Assembly: GCA_026545765.1 (NCBI GenBank)
Contig: CM048839.1
Coordinates: 56,111,177 to 56,175,176, forward strand
Source: Plantago major
Taxonomy: Eukaryota > Streptophyta > Magnoliopsida > Lamiales > Plantaginaceae
Length of the DNA: 64,000 nt
Reading direction: 5' to 3'
The notes under the pieces: model-generated
Databases searched by the model: none
What the model was told of the DNA's origin: nothing
What the model saw: the letters and a program-made list of their open reading frames with translations, nothing else
Shown: positions 1 to 11,099 of the stretch, piece after piece
Layout of the letters: each line of letters opens with the position of its first letter
Position numbering within the stretch: position 1 is the first letter of the stretch
Made by a program: the position numbers and the translations under genes

Positions 1-326
1 AACGACTCATTTAGTCTTTTTTAGCCGTGTTTTATTATGCCCTTTAGCCTTTTTGTTAGTATTTTAGTTCATTTTCACGTTTGGGTATTTTGTGTGTTTT
101 TGTTCTTTTTAGGTGCTTTTTAGGTAAAGGCAAGAAGATGGAGGACCATTGTGCAATTTCAAGTTTGTCCAATGCTTCTAGAAGCACACAAGGCCAAGTA
201 GTGGGCCATTACTCCGAAGGTGGTGACTTAGAAGTTGAGAAAAGGGAGTAAAAATAGGAAGAAGTGGAAACAATGGGAGGTTTCCCGGAGAGGTACCTCA
301 CCGCGTTGAGCTCCATCGACATGGAG

Positions 327-394
327 GCTCACCGCGGTCGAGCAAGCAAGATCAGAATGCGAGTTGATTCGTAGAAGTCGAGACCGCGGTGAGC
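327..394. repeat. GC-rich perfect inverted repeat
   Basis: GCTCACCGCGGTC at 327-339 is repeated as its exact reverse complement at 382-394. Immediately upstream, 311-326 is a perfect small hairpin with arms CTCCAT and ATGGAG. The block stands out from the AT-rich surroundings and lies about 100 bp before a TATA-like box, so it may be an old upstream regulatory region. Confidence 0.6.
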
Positions 395-493
395 AGGAAC
401 ACGCAGAGAGGCTCGCATGGTGAGCAACGATATGTTGATTCAACACGATTCTGCGGTTTTCTCCACTAATTCGAATTTCTACTTGCTTGGTCT

Positions 494-502
494 TATAAAT
501 AG
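494..502 (+). promoter_or_regulatory. TATA-like box in old LTR-like DNA
   Basis: TATAAATAG matches the plant TATA consensus and lies downstream of a GC-rich block and upstream of a pyrimidine-rich leader-like stretch. No intact gene follows, so any promoter is probably a relic. Confidence 0.35.
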
Positions 503-3005
503 ACCTCTTGTATTAGTGTAATTTTCATATCTTCATACTCCTAGACATATTCACTTTCAATTCAAGCATTGTAAAAGATTCTAGAGATTCAATTTCTCTT
601 TCAATAGAAGCTCTATTTCCTTTAGGTGATCTTTGTGACTTAGAAATTTCCAGGTATTAATCATGCAAAACTTGGTGGATTCCTTTATGATTTTTACGTG
701 ACAAGTTTTTACTTGTGATAATTGACTTCATGTTGTATCGGTGTGAACTTGCATTTGTCGCTACCTTTAATTAGAATATATCCGGATGAATGCATAGCTC
801 GTGATAGGCTCATTTGTAGTTCATACGTACTTATAATCCGTATTTGGTTGAATTTGCAATAGCAGGGTGTGTGACCTGCAGGACTGGTAACCTTAATTGG
901 TCCACCCGTATAAGCATATTACTTGAAAGGATTTATTGTCTTATGTTGTCTGTAGAATTGCATGATCTAGGCATTACCTTGTCTTGCAATTGTTTGATTT
1001 TATGCTAGGGTTGAAGTATCACTTTATCCAACTATCTGTTTACAGCGAATGCAAAATGAATCTATCTCTATTTGAACTAGCTTAATCAATTCCTCGAGAT
1101 AATGATCCTGTGGTTAAGAGCATTGTCTACAACAGTCGCTTTTTCTAATTGATTAAATCAAAGAACCCAAATTTTTTTTACTCTTGTGGATTATTTTTTA
1201 GTACTAACGGAAACTAACATTTCATTTAGTTCTGTTGGTATAGAAATTACCTCTCTGAGATATATGTATGGGAAGGGTAATATGGATGACTCTTACTTGC
1301 GAAGTGTGTGACAATGGAGAATATGGGCCTGAGAAATATTGCGTTGCGAGGAATCTCTTTCATTCGAGGAAGGAGAGGATGAAAAATTCCATGATACGAT
1401 GCAGTATTTTGAATTTGAGCAAGAGTAGCAGGTCACGACTTGTCGGAGTGCATGATGTTCTATTTCATGAGGCGTTGAGAGGGAAAATAGGAAGATAGTG
1501 GGTGTTATTGCGGTGGTTACCTTTGAGGGTGTGGATCTAGATCAAGCAAGAGAGTTATTGAACTAGCGCTTATCGACTAGGTTTCATTCCATGGGGTATG
1601 TACCAGCGTGTCTACTTGAAGGGAACTAGTTGAGTGAAGTGATGTAAGAAGGGCGTGATTCCGTGTCATGGATAAATATACTTCTTCCTTGTGATGATGG
1701 AGGCATGGATACCCCAGATTTAGAAAGCACTTCCATCCCACTGGAGCCCATAGAAAGTACTTACATGCCACTTGAACCCATATATAGCACTGTGCCTCAT
1801 CACCCCGACACCACACATATGTCATTACCTGAGGGGAGTTTTGTTGATCCTTTCTGCCCTTTTTCTTTGTTTCCTATTTATGAGTGTTATGTGCTTAAAT
1901 TTGAACATATTAACTCTCGACATACTCGTTTGCAGGATGACATGAGTATTGTGGGATGAACACACAATGGAGCAGAAGGTATTCACTGGAAGCTCCAAGT
2001 AGGCTCGACGCCTGCTCAAAATTCGTTCCCGTATGAGAACGGATAACGTTAATCTACAACAGTCGAGCCAACGACTATAAGAAAAGGTGCAACCCGGAGG
2101 TTCAGGTTTGGAGTGAGAGGAGAACCTATGGCAGCAATACTTTGGTGGAGGCATACTACGGGCGGTAACTACACAACTTTCTCTTTTAATTTATTATTTA
2201 TGCTAGGGTCTAGCTATCGAATAGGTTTTGGGAGGAAGTTGTGATATCATATGTTTAAATGCCTCGGTACATTCTTTTACGCTGCTTTGTATATATGTAT
2301 ATATGTGTTCATTGTTTTTTCTATTTTTAGTTTGGTGGTTGTTAGGAATATCTGTTTAGATTTTGATCAGCAACCTAAAGACTTATCTTAGCTCAGAAAG
2401 GTGGTTAGTACTCTTGGTTCACTTGAACACTGTAAAAGAGGAAAATCACCAAGTATGATAGTCTAGCAAATCTTGTATAGGATGTTAGGTCTCTGAATGT
2501 AATTTTTGTTTCCTTAAAGAAGACTAAGAAGAAGGCATCCAGCAGGAGAGTTCAACCAATTTTGAAGTTTTAAAGACTGCACAAGATTGGTGAAGACAAA
2601 GGTTATCAGATACCTATGTCCAGATATCTTTGATAAACAAGTGTTTCTCAATAAACAAGTTTTGCAAAAGATATCTAAGAATGCAAGGTTTCTGAACGAG
2701 GAAAAGTGCCCACATATATCTACACTCAGATACCTTGGATAAAACTATGTTTATGGGAAACAATGTTTCAAAAGGTATCTGGAGATGAGAAGGTCTCTGG
2801 AAAGGGACATGCAATGCTTGAAGCGTGCATAGTTCCGTTGGCACTGAGGACAAAAATAGTACAATCTGATAAATCTGCAGATAGAGACATCGAACAAAGC
2901 AGAAAATCTACGAAAAGAGACGTCTTCTGCGTACTATTCTGAGATATCAATAGTTTGAATTTCATTAAGCCTAACAGATACTATTCAAACGGCATGATTT
3001 TCAAC

Positions 3006-3013
3006 TATAAATA
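3006..3013 (+). promoter_or_regulatory. LTR promoter TATA box
   Basis: TATAAATA within the LTR, conserved in position in the sister LTRs (52800, and 30004-30011 on the opposite strand). Transcription of the genomic RNA would start about 30 bp downstream, which puts the hairpin array at 3443-3551 inside the RNA leader. Confidence 0.65.
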
Positions 3014-3442
3014 TCAACACTTAGAATGCTTGAAAAACACACACAGAACTTACACACTGAAAATACCAAGCCTCTCTGAGAATACATCTAGTGGTATTTT
3101 TCTCTCAAGCATGCAAGTCTTCAACCTACTTATTCTTTAGCTTACAGTTGCGACTAAGCTCTTGAATTCTAAGTAGCACGAAAGTTCTAAGTGTCCTGAT
3201 CCTTAACAAGCATTGCTATCTGTGAAGGAGTTGAATCAAAAGATCAAGTATCTGAGATTCATTCTCTAGAACATTTATCATAGACTTGGGTCAGTAAAGA
3301 ACATATCACCACCCATTGTGAAGTGTGTTAAGTGATTCTTGTTCAAGAAGGTAGTATTATATAAATGTAGAAGTTATTAATCTATCAAAACTTGACAAAC
3401 TACTTTAACCAACACCTTAAACGGCGTGGAGTACAGGAAGTA

Positions 3443-3551
3443 CTTAGTTTGGGAAACTAAGGAATAGCTCAAAGGTTTATGAGTATAGGAAGTACTTGGC
3501 TGAGAAAGCCGGGGAATAACTCTGGGGGAACACTTGGTTGGGAACCTAGTG
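3443..3551 (+). promoter_or_regulatory. Hairpin array in LTR leader
   Basis: Three consecutive hairpins follow near-repeated flanks with AGTACTT before each of the first two. The first is CTTAGTTTGGGAAACTAAG (3443-3461, 8-bp stem, GGG loop). The second pairs CTTGGCT with AGCCGGG (3495-3513). The third pairs CACTTGGTT with AACCTAGTG (3531-3551, one mismatch). In the sister LTRs the stems differ by paired changes, which suggests a selected RNA structure. Confidence 0.6.
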
Positions 3552-3893
3552 TATTTAGCAACCGAGAGAAGATATTTGTAAGGTGAACTCGATTATACAT
3601 CTTAGTGGATTCTAGGTTTGAGAAAGGCGCGATGGATTAGTTGAAGGATTCATACCTTGAGATACCACTATAAAGATCGGTGTTATTTACTTTACGCAAT
3701 TTATTACTTTCTTTATTTACCTTGAGTATTTACACATATCTTCTTGAAACCGTGCACTTATCAGAAAAAGTCTTCCTCTCTACGAAATTAAGTATCGAGA
3801 TATCTTCACGAGATATCGAGAATGTGTTATCGACAAAAGTTATGAAAGACTATTCACCCCAGGTCTTTTCCTTTGCGTTATCTGGACGACAAG

Positions 3894-3903
3894 TGGTATC
3901 GAG
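3894..3903 (+). promoter_or_regulatory. Primer binding site, initiator Met-tRNA type
   Basis: TGGTATCGAG two bases after the LTR end. The undamaged copy at 53775 reads TGGTATCAGAG, complementary to the 3' end of plant initiator Met tRNA, as is usual for copia elements. The missing A follows the CAG-to-CG pattern seen throughout this tract. Confidence 0.8.
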
Positions 3904-4002
3904 CGGGAGGTTCCCAAATATACACTAAACCTAGATCGAGATAAGTGCCCACTAGCCTTTTCACCTACACTTGATTTGTCTGTTTAGTGTGTTTGCTGAA
4001 GG

Positions 4003-5458
4003 ATGTCTTTAAGTGACGCTCCAATTCTCAAGCCAGAAAATTATGAGAAATGGAAGAACAACATGATGCTCCACCTAGAAGCCATCAGTGATGAAATGAT
4101 TGAAGTAATAAAGAATGGCCCCATAGTCATTCAACAACTCAAGCAGGTCATGGAGGTTTCTAATGGTAGAGCGAGTTCCCCGATGAAGAACAGTGGTGGT
4201 TCCTCACAAGCAGTGCTTTAACGATTGGAAGACCCTCTTGGTCGAGTTATTCTGAGCAAGCCAGAGAGCTCTGGACATCGGAAGATGCCAAGAGAAATCG
4301 ACTGGATGGTCAGGCTCACAATATCATCATACGTTCCACTCCAGAGCACATACAGTGTAAACCATGGGGTGAAAAAACGGCGAAAGTAGCTTGGCAACTG
4401 ATTGAGAAAATCTGTGAAGCTCAAATTCCAAAACTTTAAACAAGGTCCCACAGAGACTCCTGAAGAACTAGATTTCCGGTTCACAACATTGATGAGTGAA
4501 ATGGCTGCACTTGGTGAAAGTGAGAGATACTCTAACTCTGAAAAGGTGAAGACTATCGAGAAGCTTGAATCAAAGCGGAACACACTCGGTATTTTATTTC
4601 AACGAGGAATGCCAAATCTCACTCGGTAGAACTCTTTTCCCACTTAGCTATTGACTATGAAACTACTCGGAGAACAAACAATTCTTTGAGAAAGTTCACA
4701 ATGTTGCTTTAGTAACACAAGGTACTTGAAAAGAAGGATACGAGAAATGGTATGGAAGATGCTCTTCTTGTAAAGCAAATGAGAAAATATGTCGATCGGA
4801 GATTGAGAGAAGAAAAGCGAAGAGAAGTGAAAAAGCATCTAGGCTCAAATTATCACCAGTACAAAAATATGCAGCGGTCAAGTTCGCTGAACAAGTCGGT
4901 TCAGCAAGCATCTAGTACTGAAGAAGCAGAAATCGGAAATTATATATGTTTCTATAGTCAGAAACCTGGTCATTTTAAAAGAGATTGCCCTGTTTTCAAT
5001 AAGCTAAAGACAGGTGACAAGAAAGATAGAAGAAACTTCAAGAGAGGTCAGAGAGCTATGCTCACTGAAGAAAGGAAAAGATTCAAATCAATGGATGCTC
5101 TTGATATTGAGTCGAGAATCGAGGATGAAGACTCGGATGATATAAATTACCTTCTCGAATTATGTGGCATCACTCATGAATTAGTTGACTTTGGTCAAAG
5201 GAAGGGAATTATCTTGGGGTTGCTGAGGAGATCTATCCAAATTGCTCCAACATTGAGCCCTGCCTAATGGCAGACGAGGTAACAAACATCTCTCAATTCA
5301 TAACTTATGAGAGTGGTGAGGAAGAAATCAGAGATTCAGAATATTTCAGAAGAGAACTTGATCTCTACAAAAGAGAATTTCAAATGATCCGAGCTAGAGC
5401 TAACATTCTTGAAGAAGAAAGAATTCTCTTGAGAAGGAAAATTCACAATTACTCAAGA
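4003..5458 (+). pseudogene. gag: Copia-A gag, first part, broken by Gypsy insertion
   Basis: Encodes the N-terminal part of the Gag structural protein, which would form the cytoplasmic particle. The start MSLSDAPILKPENYEKW is the typical copia Gag N-terminus (DUF4219/UBN2 type) and is shared with Copia-B and Copia-C. A CCHC zinc knuckle lies near 4946-4990, but its second Cys is Ser here (CFYSQ instead of CFYCQ). The coiled-coil region begins near 5300. The first frame stops at 4219 and several later frameshifts are present. Nearly all coincide with places where Copia-C has CAG, CTG or CCAG and this copy has CG. The frame is then cut at 5458 by the Gypsy element and resumes at 19303 in register with the uninterrupted sister copy. 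Confidence 0.9.
5454..5458. repeat. Target site duplication CAAGA, left copy
   Basis: CAAGA directly precedes the Gypsy LTR and recurs at 19303-19307 directly after it. The uninterrupted gag in Copia-C (about 55422-55430) has the motif only once, which proves a clean insertion. Confidence 0.95.
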
Positions 5459-6359
5459 TGTTGATCTGAAATATGTCAATCTGTCATAAAGGACCAGAGC
5501 GAATCCCAAGGCATCCCAAGTCATCCAATGGATCCGAGACACTTTGGTCCGAGAGCAGTCCGATCAGGCGGGCAGACGACCATGGTCCGACCCACATTGA
5601 AAGAAAGGGACGAAGGATTTGGACCTCAAGGCTGACCGGAACCATAGGTCCGACCCTTGGTCGAGAGCCTCTGGGTTAGGAGCATAGTGCTAAGTCGATA
5701 CCCTCTCCGACCCGAGGACTCCGATCCGGATGTCGACTCGGATCGACATGACCATCTCATAAAGCAACCAAGCAAATGGGCACCGAGTGAGATGTCGAAC
5801 CGGAGCTCGAATCGGAAGAGTTGGACGAGCGGAGAACTTCCTCGGTGACAACAAATGTGGTGGGACCAATCGTCCGAACCCATCTCTCGAACACAGGAAC
5901 TCGGCAGAACTAGTCACATCCTCAAGAACTCTCCCAATAATGACTAAACTACCCCTAAAGCCCAAGATGGCATGGGCTAAAGCTTCATTATTGGGCTATG
6001 GGCCTCATATTAGCATTGGTGGCTCAATCACGGCGTACATGGCGATCCTGCAACCCCTCCATTTTGATGATGACTATAAAAAGGCACACATCCCACAAGA
6101 TCAAGTAAGTCATCTTACAAGTCACTTCCGACCCTAATCCGAGCATTATCTGAGTTGATCTTGATCACTCTCGAGTAAAGTCTCATCGGTTTGACACTTA
6201 GCAAGCGGGCACTAACCCACTCAGTGTGCAGGTCCTGACCGAAGTAGTTGGTCGCTGGTTCTTACGCATTGGTCCTTACCTAGCAAGGAGCTTCTTACCT
6301 TGGCACCCATTAGTGGAGTTGAAATAAATCTAAGTAGTTGGGGAGTTACACCCTCAACA
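5459..6359 (+). repeat. Gypsy 5' LTR
   Basis: Begins TGTTGATCTG after the CAAGA duplication and ends CCCTCAACA before the primer site. It aligns end to end with 18356-19302. The differences are mostly CCG, CAG or CTG in the 3' copy against CG here, which accounts for most of the 46-bp shorter length. A TATA-like TATAAAAAG lies near 6077. Confidence 0.95.
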
Positions 6360-6362
6360 TTT

Positions 6363-6380
6363 TGGCGCCGTATGTGGGAA
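6363..6380 (+). promoter_or_regulatory. Gypsy primer binding site
   Basis: TGGCGCCGTATGTGGGAA starts four bases after the LTR. The TGGCGCCGT core is the typical primer site of plant Tat and Athila elements. The exact tRNA cannot be decided from this copy. Confidence 0.75.
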
Positions 6381-6410
6381 TCTTTACAAAAAGTCCCGTT
6401 CTCTCCAGTA

Positions 6411-8560
6411 ATGGCAAGAACAAGAAGGTCCACAAGAACCAGCGCTTTGCCATTAATGCTTTGCTCCAAGACAAAGGAAGACCTCTCACTAGAAGAGGTG
6501 GGGTAGCAAGAGTTTCAACAAGATAAGTAATAGATGATCCAGTGATGGCCATACCGCTAGTCTTTCTTGGCGAGGAAAGAGCCACTAATCCACCGATGAG
6601 ATCCAGACACTTGGGGACGAAGGGCGAGTTCCTCCGTCGAGAACACATGGTCCTCCTCGGGAAGAAACTTTACCCTCCGAATGGGCGGATCATTCGTCCT
6701 AGTGAGTTCGGGATGAATGAGAATCGGTTTGGCCTCTTACTCACCACTATTGAGGATGCTTTGGATCGAACAACCTCCGACCTCCTCGGCCCACTCCACC
6801 TTTGGCAATCCCAAGACAAGTGAACCCGCTCAATCAAAATGAGCACCGTCCCATCCAACAACATTGGGGAACAAGCTCAGCGGAAGATCTAAGAAACCTT
6901 CTTAACGGGAGGCGGCTGCTTCTCATGGACAACGAGGAGAAGTCCGGAAGTGCCACGAAGTGGGAACCCGATCGGCGAGCTCAACAACAAGCGCCAAGAG
7001 ATCAAATGGCGGAAAGCATCCCGATAGTTCAATCGGTGATCTTCCTCCGGATGTAGCTATCAACCCAGGAACTAGTGAAAGGCGGCGGTGGCGGATCTAC
7101 CTCCACGAAGGCCTTGGAAACACAAATTGCCACCTTGAGCAAGATGGTCAAAGCACATGAGAAGGTGGTAGTTAAAACTCCCAACCCTACAATGAGATCG
7201 GAAAAGAAAAGCGCCCATTGCGTTATCCCAAACCTTGAGCATTACTATGGAGATACTTGCCTGTAGGGCATCTTACTAGATCTGAAAGTAAAATGGAAAG
7301 CAATGGACTCAGCGACAACATGAAAGCTCTCAACTTTTCCACCACACTCTTTGGAGAAGCAATGGATTGGTGGACCTCACTACTAATGGTTCCATCAGAT
7401 CTTATCGGACGTCGCCTCCTTTTCTTGAAAAGGTTTGAGAAAGCAAAGAAAAGGAAGAGGTCGGTTGAGCACTGGCAGGCATAATCCGAGCGCATGAGGA
7501 CCTTAGAACCTTCCTTGGCCGCTTCATTGAAATCTGACGGTGAGCCTCATAGCATCAAAGGCGGGTTCGACACCTATATGCTAACACTTATAATGATGAG
7601 CTTAGAAGGAAGCTTTCCAGCGAAGAAATCACCCTGAAAAGTACTGGAAGATATCTGCGAAGGAGTCTTGTATGGAGAAGATTAGAAGAAATGTCCCGAT
7701 AAGGCGGGAATAAAGAAGGGGAAGAACAAATCTGGGAACTCCCTCCTCGTCGAGGAAGTTCGAGCAAAAAGGAGATCTCAGGGACAGGAAAGAATTCCGT
7801 AGAGAAATATCTCCACCTAGGAGATATGACGAGTATACTCGCCTCAACAGACTAAGATCCGTCATCTTGGCTTATATTGTTGAGAAGGACTTATATATAA
7901 TGGCCTAAACACATGGGAGCAAAGAAGAGTAAATTTTCTAAAGACTCATGGGTTCCACAAGCGAAAGGTCACCCGTGAGGATTGCATCGATTGAAGGCAA
8001 TCGAAAGACTAGTGAGAAGTGGGAAGTTGAAAGAACCCGGTGAAGAAGAACCCTCGGGCATAGAAAGAATGAGCGAGAGAGGGCGTGATTCAGACCTCGG
8101 CAGGATCTTTACCACCACCTCCGGTGAAATCCCACCTCGGCATGCCCAAGATACCAAGGGTACCGAAGATCTGAAATGGAGAACCTCCCTTACGATTGGA
8201 GTTATCAGCGCCATTGCGGGAGGACCAGCGAGATAGCGAAATGCAAGGGAAAGGACGCGCAACACTTGAGAAACAACAGCGAGCTTACGGTCCACCGATA
8301 CGAAAGGCACAAATGCAATTACCTTTGGCGATGGCGAGATCCCCCACCAGCGTCTGGCGGAGGAGATCTCAAGGACCCGATGTCCCTTTGGTTGTTTCTC
8401 TAGTGATTGCCACTTACAAGGTCGACAAGGTACTAATCGACAGGAAGCTCCTCCAACGTCATATCCAAAAGGACCGTGGAGCAAATGCACACAGGGCAAA
8501 TACAATATGGACAGTGTACACTTCATTGGTAGGTTTTGGAGGATGTAGTGCGTCCCATTG
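6411..8560 (+). pseudogene. gag: Gypsy gag, degenerate
   Basis: Region of the Gag particle protein. A likely start is the ATG at 6411 (MARTRRSTRTS). The recognisable core is near 7290-7490, with a short AMDWW motif and a following basic stretch (FLKRFEKAKK) that fits the retrotransposon Gag core of Tat elements. Frames shift many times, and no intact zinc knuckle was found. Upstream frames at 6540-7260 hold the variable N-terminal part. No frame exceeds about 190 residues, so no product is expected from the sequence as given. The element-wide CHG error pattern means the true frame could be better preserved. Confidence 0.6.
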
Positions 8561-8589
8561 GAAGTATATCACTACAAGTCTCTATGGGC

Positions 8590-8800
8590 ACCTTTAAAAA
8601 GGGTGACCAAGACTATCCTCTTTGTGGTAGTAGATAGCACCTTCGACTATAACGTGATCTTGGGCGCCGGGACTTAACCAATTGAGCAATTGCTTCTCCC
8701 TTACAGCGGGTAAAGTTTCCAACCCGAGCAGTGGGAGAAGAAATGGGCAGCGTTAGAAGCACAGGAGTGCTACATCATGTCGACGGAGGGGCACGATTAC
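8590..8800 (+). pseudogene. Gypsy protease remnant
   Basis: A frame through 8640-8780 reads YNVILG followed by GLNQ and then KFPTRAVGEEMGSV. This is the end of the retropepsin-like protease region in Tat elements, where YNAILGRPGLN and KFPT..GVGE are usual. The catalytic DTG/DSG is not clearly seen. Frameshifts lie on both sides. Confidence 0.5.
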
Positions 8801-9189
8801 TGTCCTTCGGTCACTAAGGGCCCTCGTAGCCATTCTTCCATTACTCTAGCATACCAAAGGAAGAAATCGGTATTGGGTCGCTCGGAGAAGTTCCCAGGCG
8901 GCTAGAATAGAATCCATGAAGCCTTGAAAGAGGTCCAAGCGGTGAAGGAGATTCAAAAGAACAACTCGGATTGGAGCGGAGATGAGTGAAGTAGAGTGAA
9001 GCTCATCACTTGCCTTCGTGACAATCGCGACATCTTCTTAGCACGAGATGATCTCAAGGGATAGACCCGAGGATCGCGGTTCACCGTCGAACATGGATCA
9101 AATGATCGGACATCCGACAAGAGGAAAGACTTTGGACGATTGAGGATGCTATCATAGCGGGGAGGTTGACAAGTTGATGAAAGCGAGGT

Positions 9190-9640
9190 CATATCGAAGA
9201 AGTCGGATACTCCGATTGGTGCGTAATGTGGTCCTCGTCGAAACGCTCCGGAAAGTGGAGAATGTGCAATGACTTCACTAGACTCAACAAATTTTGTCCA
9301 AGGACCCTATCCATTGCCGCATAGACCGGTGGTTGATTCCGCTGCGGGATGTGCGCTTCTAAGCTTCATGGATGCATATCAAGGCTTCTACCAAATTAGG
9401 ATGGCTCGAAGACATCGAAAGCGGCATTCTTTGCGGCGGAGTCTATTGCTTCAAGGTCATGCCCTTGCCTCAAAATCTGAGAGCTACTTACAGGTTTGGT
9501 AAATAAGATGTTCAAGGAAGAATTGGGAAAAACCATGGAAGTCTATGTGGATGACATGCTTGTGAAGCAATCTTGAAGAGGAACACATGAACACCTTAAC
9601 AATTGTTTTCTATTCTCGAATACGGAATGAAGTGAACCAC
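9190..9640 (+). pseudogene. pol: Gypsy reverse transcriptase, fragmented
   Basis: Copies genomic RNA into DNA in the particle. Fragments appear in order across frames: KWRMCNDFT (motif of RT block 1, about 9255), ALLSFMDAYQGFYQI (catalytic Asp block, about 9350-9390), CFKVMPLP (about 9450), and EVYVDDMLVK (catalytic YVDD, about 9540-9570). The order and spacing match Ty3/gypsy RT. Several frameshifts separate the blocks, for example between 9405 and 9500. Confidence 0.8.
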
Positions 9641-9879
9641 GAAAAGTGCACTTTCGGGGTGAAAGGAGAAAATTCCTTGGTTACATGGTCACGAAGAGGC
9701 ATCGATTGCTAATAGGAGAGAAAATAAAGGCAATCATAGATCTACCTGCCAAGGCTGTCGATGAAGTTCACAAGCTTCTAGGAAAGGTGATGGCATTGAG
9801 CGTTTTATCTCAAGATCCATGAGAAGAACCTTCCCTTCTTTAAGATCTTACGAAAAGGAACTAAGTTGAATGGACAAAG

Positions 9880-10330
9880 GAGTGTGAAGAATACGGAAAA
9901 CTTGAAAAAGTATCTCCTCTACGCCTTTTGTCTAAACCCATGGAGGCTGAAACTCTTTACCTCTATTTGGCCACCGATGAAGCAATGAGTTACATCTTTG
10001 ATGCGGATACAAGACAACGAGCATTTACCAATTTACTACTTGAGCAAAGCCCTTGCAGGCTCTGAGGCCAGATATGTCAAGGTTGAAAAGCCCGCATTCG
10101 CACTAGTTTACACTGCACGGCGACTGAAGCCTTACTTCAAGTCGCATCGGATTGGTCCTTACAAATGAGCCACTCAAACATGCTTGGACAAACCCGGATC
10201 GGTCGGGGCTCTGTCGAATGGGCTATTGAGCTAAGTGAATATGATATTGGGTATCAAGCCCCATCCATGAAAGCGCAAGTTACGTGACTTCACAGTAGAC
10301 TATCCGGAGAAAGCGAAGAAGCGAAAACTC
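9880..10330 (+). pseudogene. pol: Gypsy RNase H, fragmented
   Basis: Follows RT. Recognisable pieces are a YYLSKAL block with RYVKVEK (about 10035-10095), then AVEWAIELSEYDIGYQ (about 10215-10260). These correspond to the C-terminal part of the standard Ty3/gypsy RNase H. The region is degraded with frame changes. Confidence 0.7.
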
Positions 10331-10599
10331 GGGAAAAGGCTAGTCATGTGGTGATAGCCCAAATCAAGGAATCAAGTGGAGAGAAGAAGCGGAAGAGACA
10401 CAAAGAGGTAGCATCCGACATGACTAAGTATCACCAACCTATGGATGATTCACGAGAGTAAGGCACATGTTTCTCTTGGACGAAGAACTCGATACCTCAA
10501 CTACATCTTGACAAGAAGCGGGGAGGTTGAAAGCACTCACTCCCACTTGAGGTAAGGAAAGAAACAAAGAATGTTGGACATTACAAGTGGGCGGCTCAT

Positions 10600-11010
10600 C
10601 AGCAGACGGTTGGGAGGAATAAATTTTCCTTGAAAGTCTGAAGGAGCCAAGCTAAATCGCCATCACCCTCAATTTTAAGGTGACAAACAATGAGGCGAAT
10701 ATGAAGCACTTATCACCGGCCTAAGAATGGCGAAAGCCCTTGGTAAAAGGATCAAAGCTACCGGACTCGCATGGTCGTACAATCCAGTTCTCGGGTCCTT
10801 TACCACCAAAGGACTGACATGATCAAATACTTGGAGCTCCTCAAGAAAGAGGTTGAGCACTTTGAAGAATTTACTCTTGAACAATTTCACGAGAATGGAG
10901 CGAAAAAGCCGAGCCCTCTCCAAATGCGCCTCGACCTTGGAGCTTTGGACACGAAGTATCATCCTAATGACCCACGGAATCCTCTACAGCAAACCCCCAG
11001 ACGGATGCTT
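10600..11010 (+). pseudogene. Second, archaeal-type RNase H of Tat element
   Basis: Pieces such as EALITGLRMAKALG (about 10694-10743, with one frame break), then MIKYLELLKKEVEHFEEF (about 10818-10875) match the additional RNase H typical of Tat elements. There it lies between the standard RNase H and the integrase. It probably supplies the RNase H activity needed for plus-strand priming. It is broken by frameshifts but in the expected place. Confidence 0.75.
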
Positions 11011-11099
11011 CTCTTGAGCCTGAAAAGCTGGATGGTGATATATTCCGTTACCTCGAGGATGTTACTTTACTGTGGATCTAGAGGCCGGGAAGATTCAAT

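Larger units (their letters stand above)
1..2339. other. Degenerate retroelement-like flank, unassigned
   Basis: This AT-rich stretch lies left of the first copia LTR and has no long open frame; the longest frames are about 100 residues and match nothing I recognise. It has LTR-leader features: a TATAAATAG box near 494, a GC-rich block with inverted repeats at 298-394, then a long non-coding AT-rich leader-like stretch to about 1260. The segment at 1260-2170 may hold fragments of an old Gypsy-type coding region but no diagnostic motif survives. It is the target DNA into which Copia-A inserted, so it is older than that event. An Athila-like origin is possible but unproven. Confidence 0.35.
2340..3891 (+). 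repeat. Copia-A 5' LTR
   Basis: Starts TGTTAGGAATATC, directly after the older flank, and ends just before the primer site at 3894. It aligns throughout with 52125-53772 but is about 100 bp shorter. Part of the difference is a missing repeat unit in the hairpin array (three hairpins here, four there), and much of the rest is loss of single bases at CAG or CTG triplets. It contains a TATA box near 3006 and many GATATC palindromes. Confidence 0.9.

Noticed and set aside
1825-2154. 109-residue minus-strand frame in the left flank
   Set aside because: No recognisable motif and overlapping frames on both strands; not enough to call a gene.
3443-3551. Regularly spaced repeats in the LTR considered as a CRISPR array
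   Set aside because: Plant LTR context, only three to four units with diverged stems and no unique spacers of constant length.
4218-4583. 121-residue minus-strand frame opposite copia gag
   Set aside because: Antisense shadow of the conserved gag N-terminal region, which is clearly coding on the plus strand.
7969-8526. 185-residue open frame on the minus strand inside Gypsy gag
   Set aside because: Shadow of the degenerate gag on the other strand; no domain and no promoter context.
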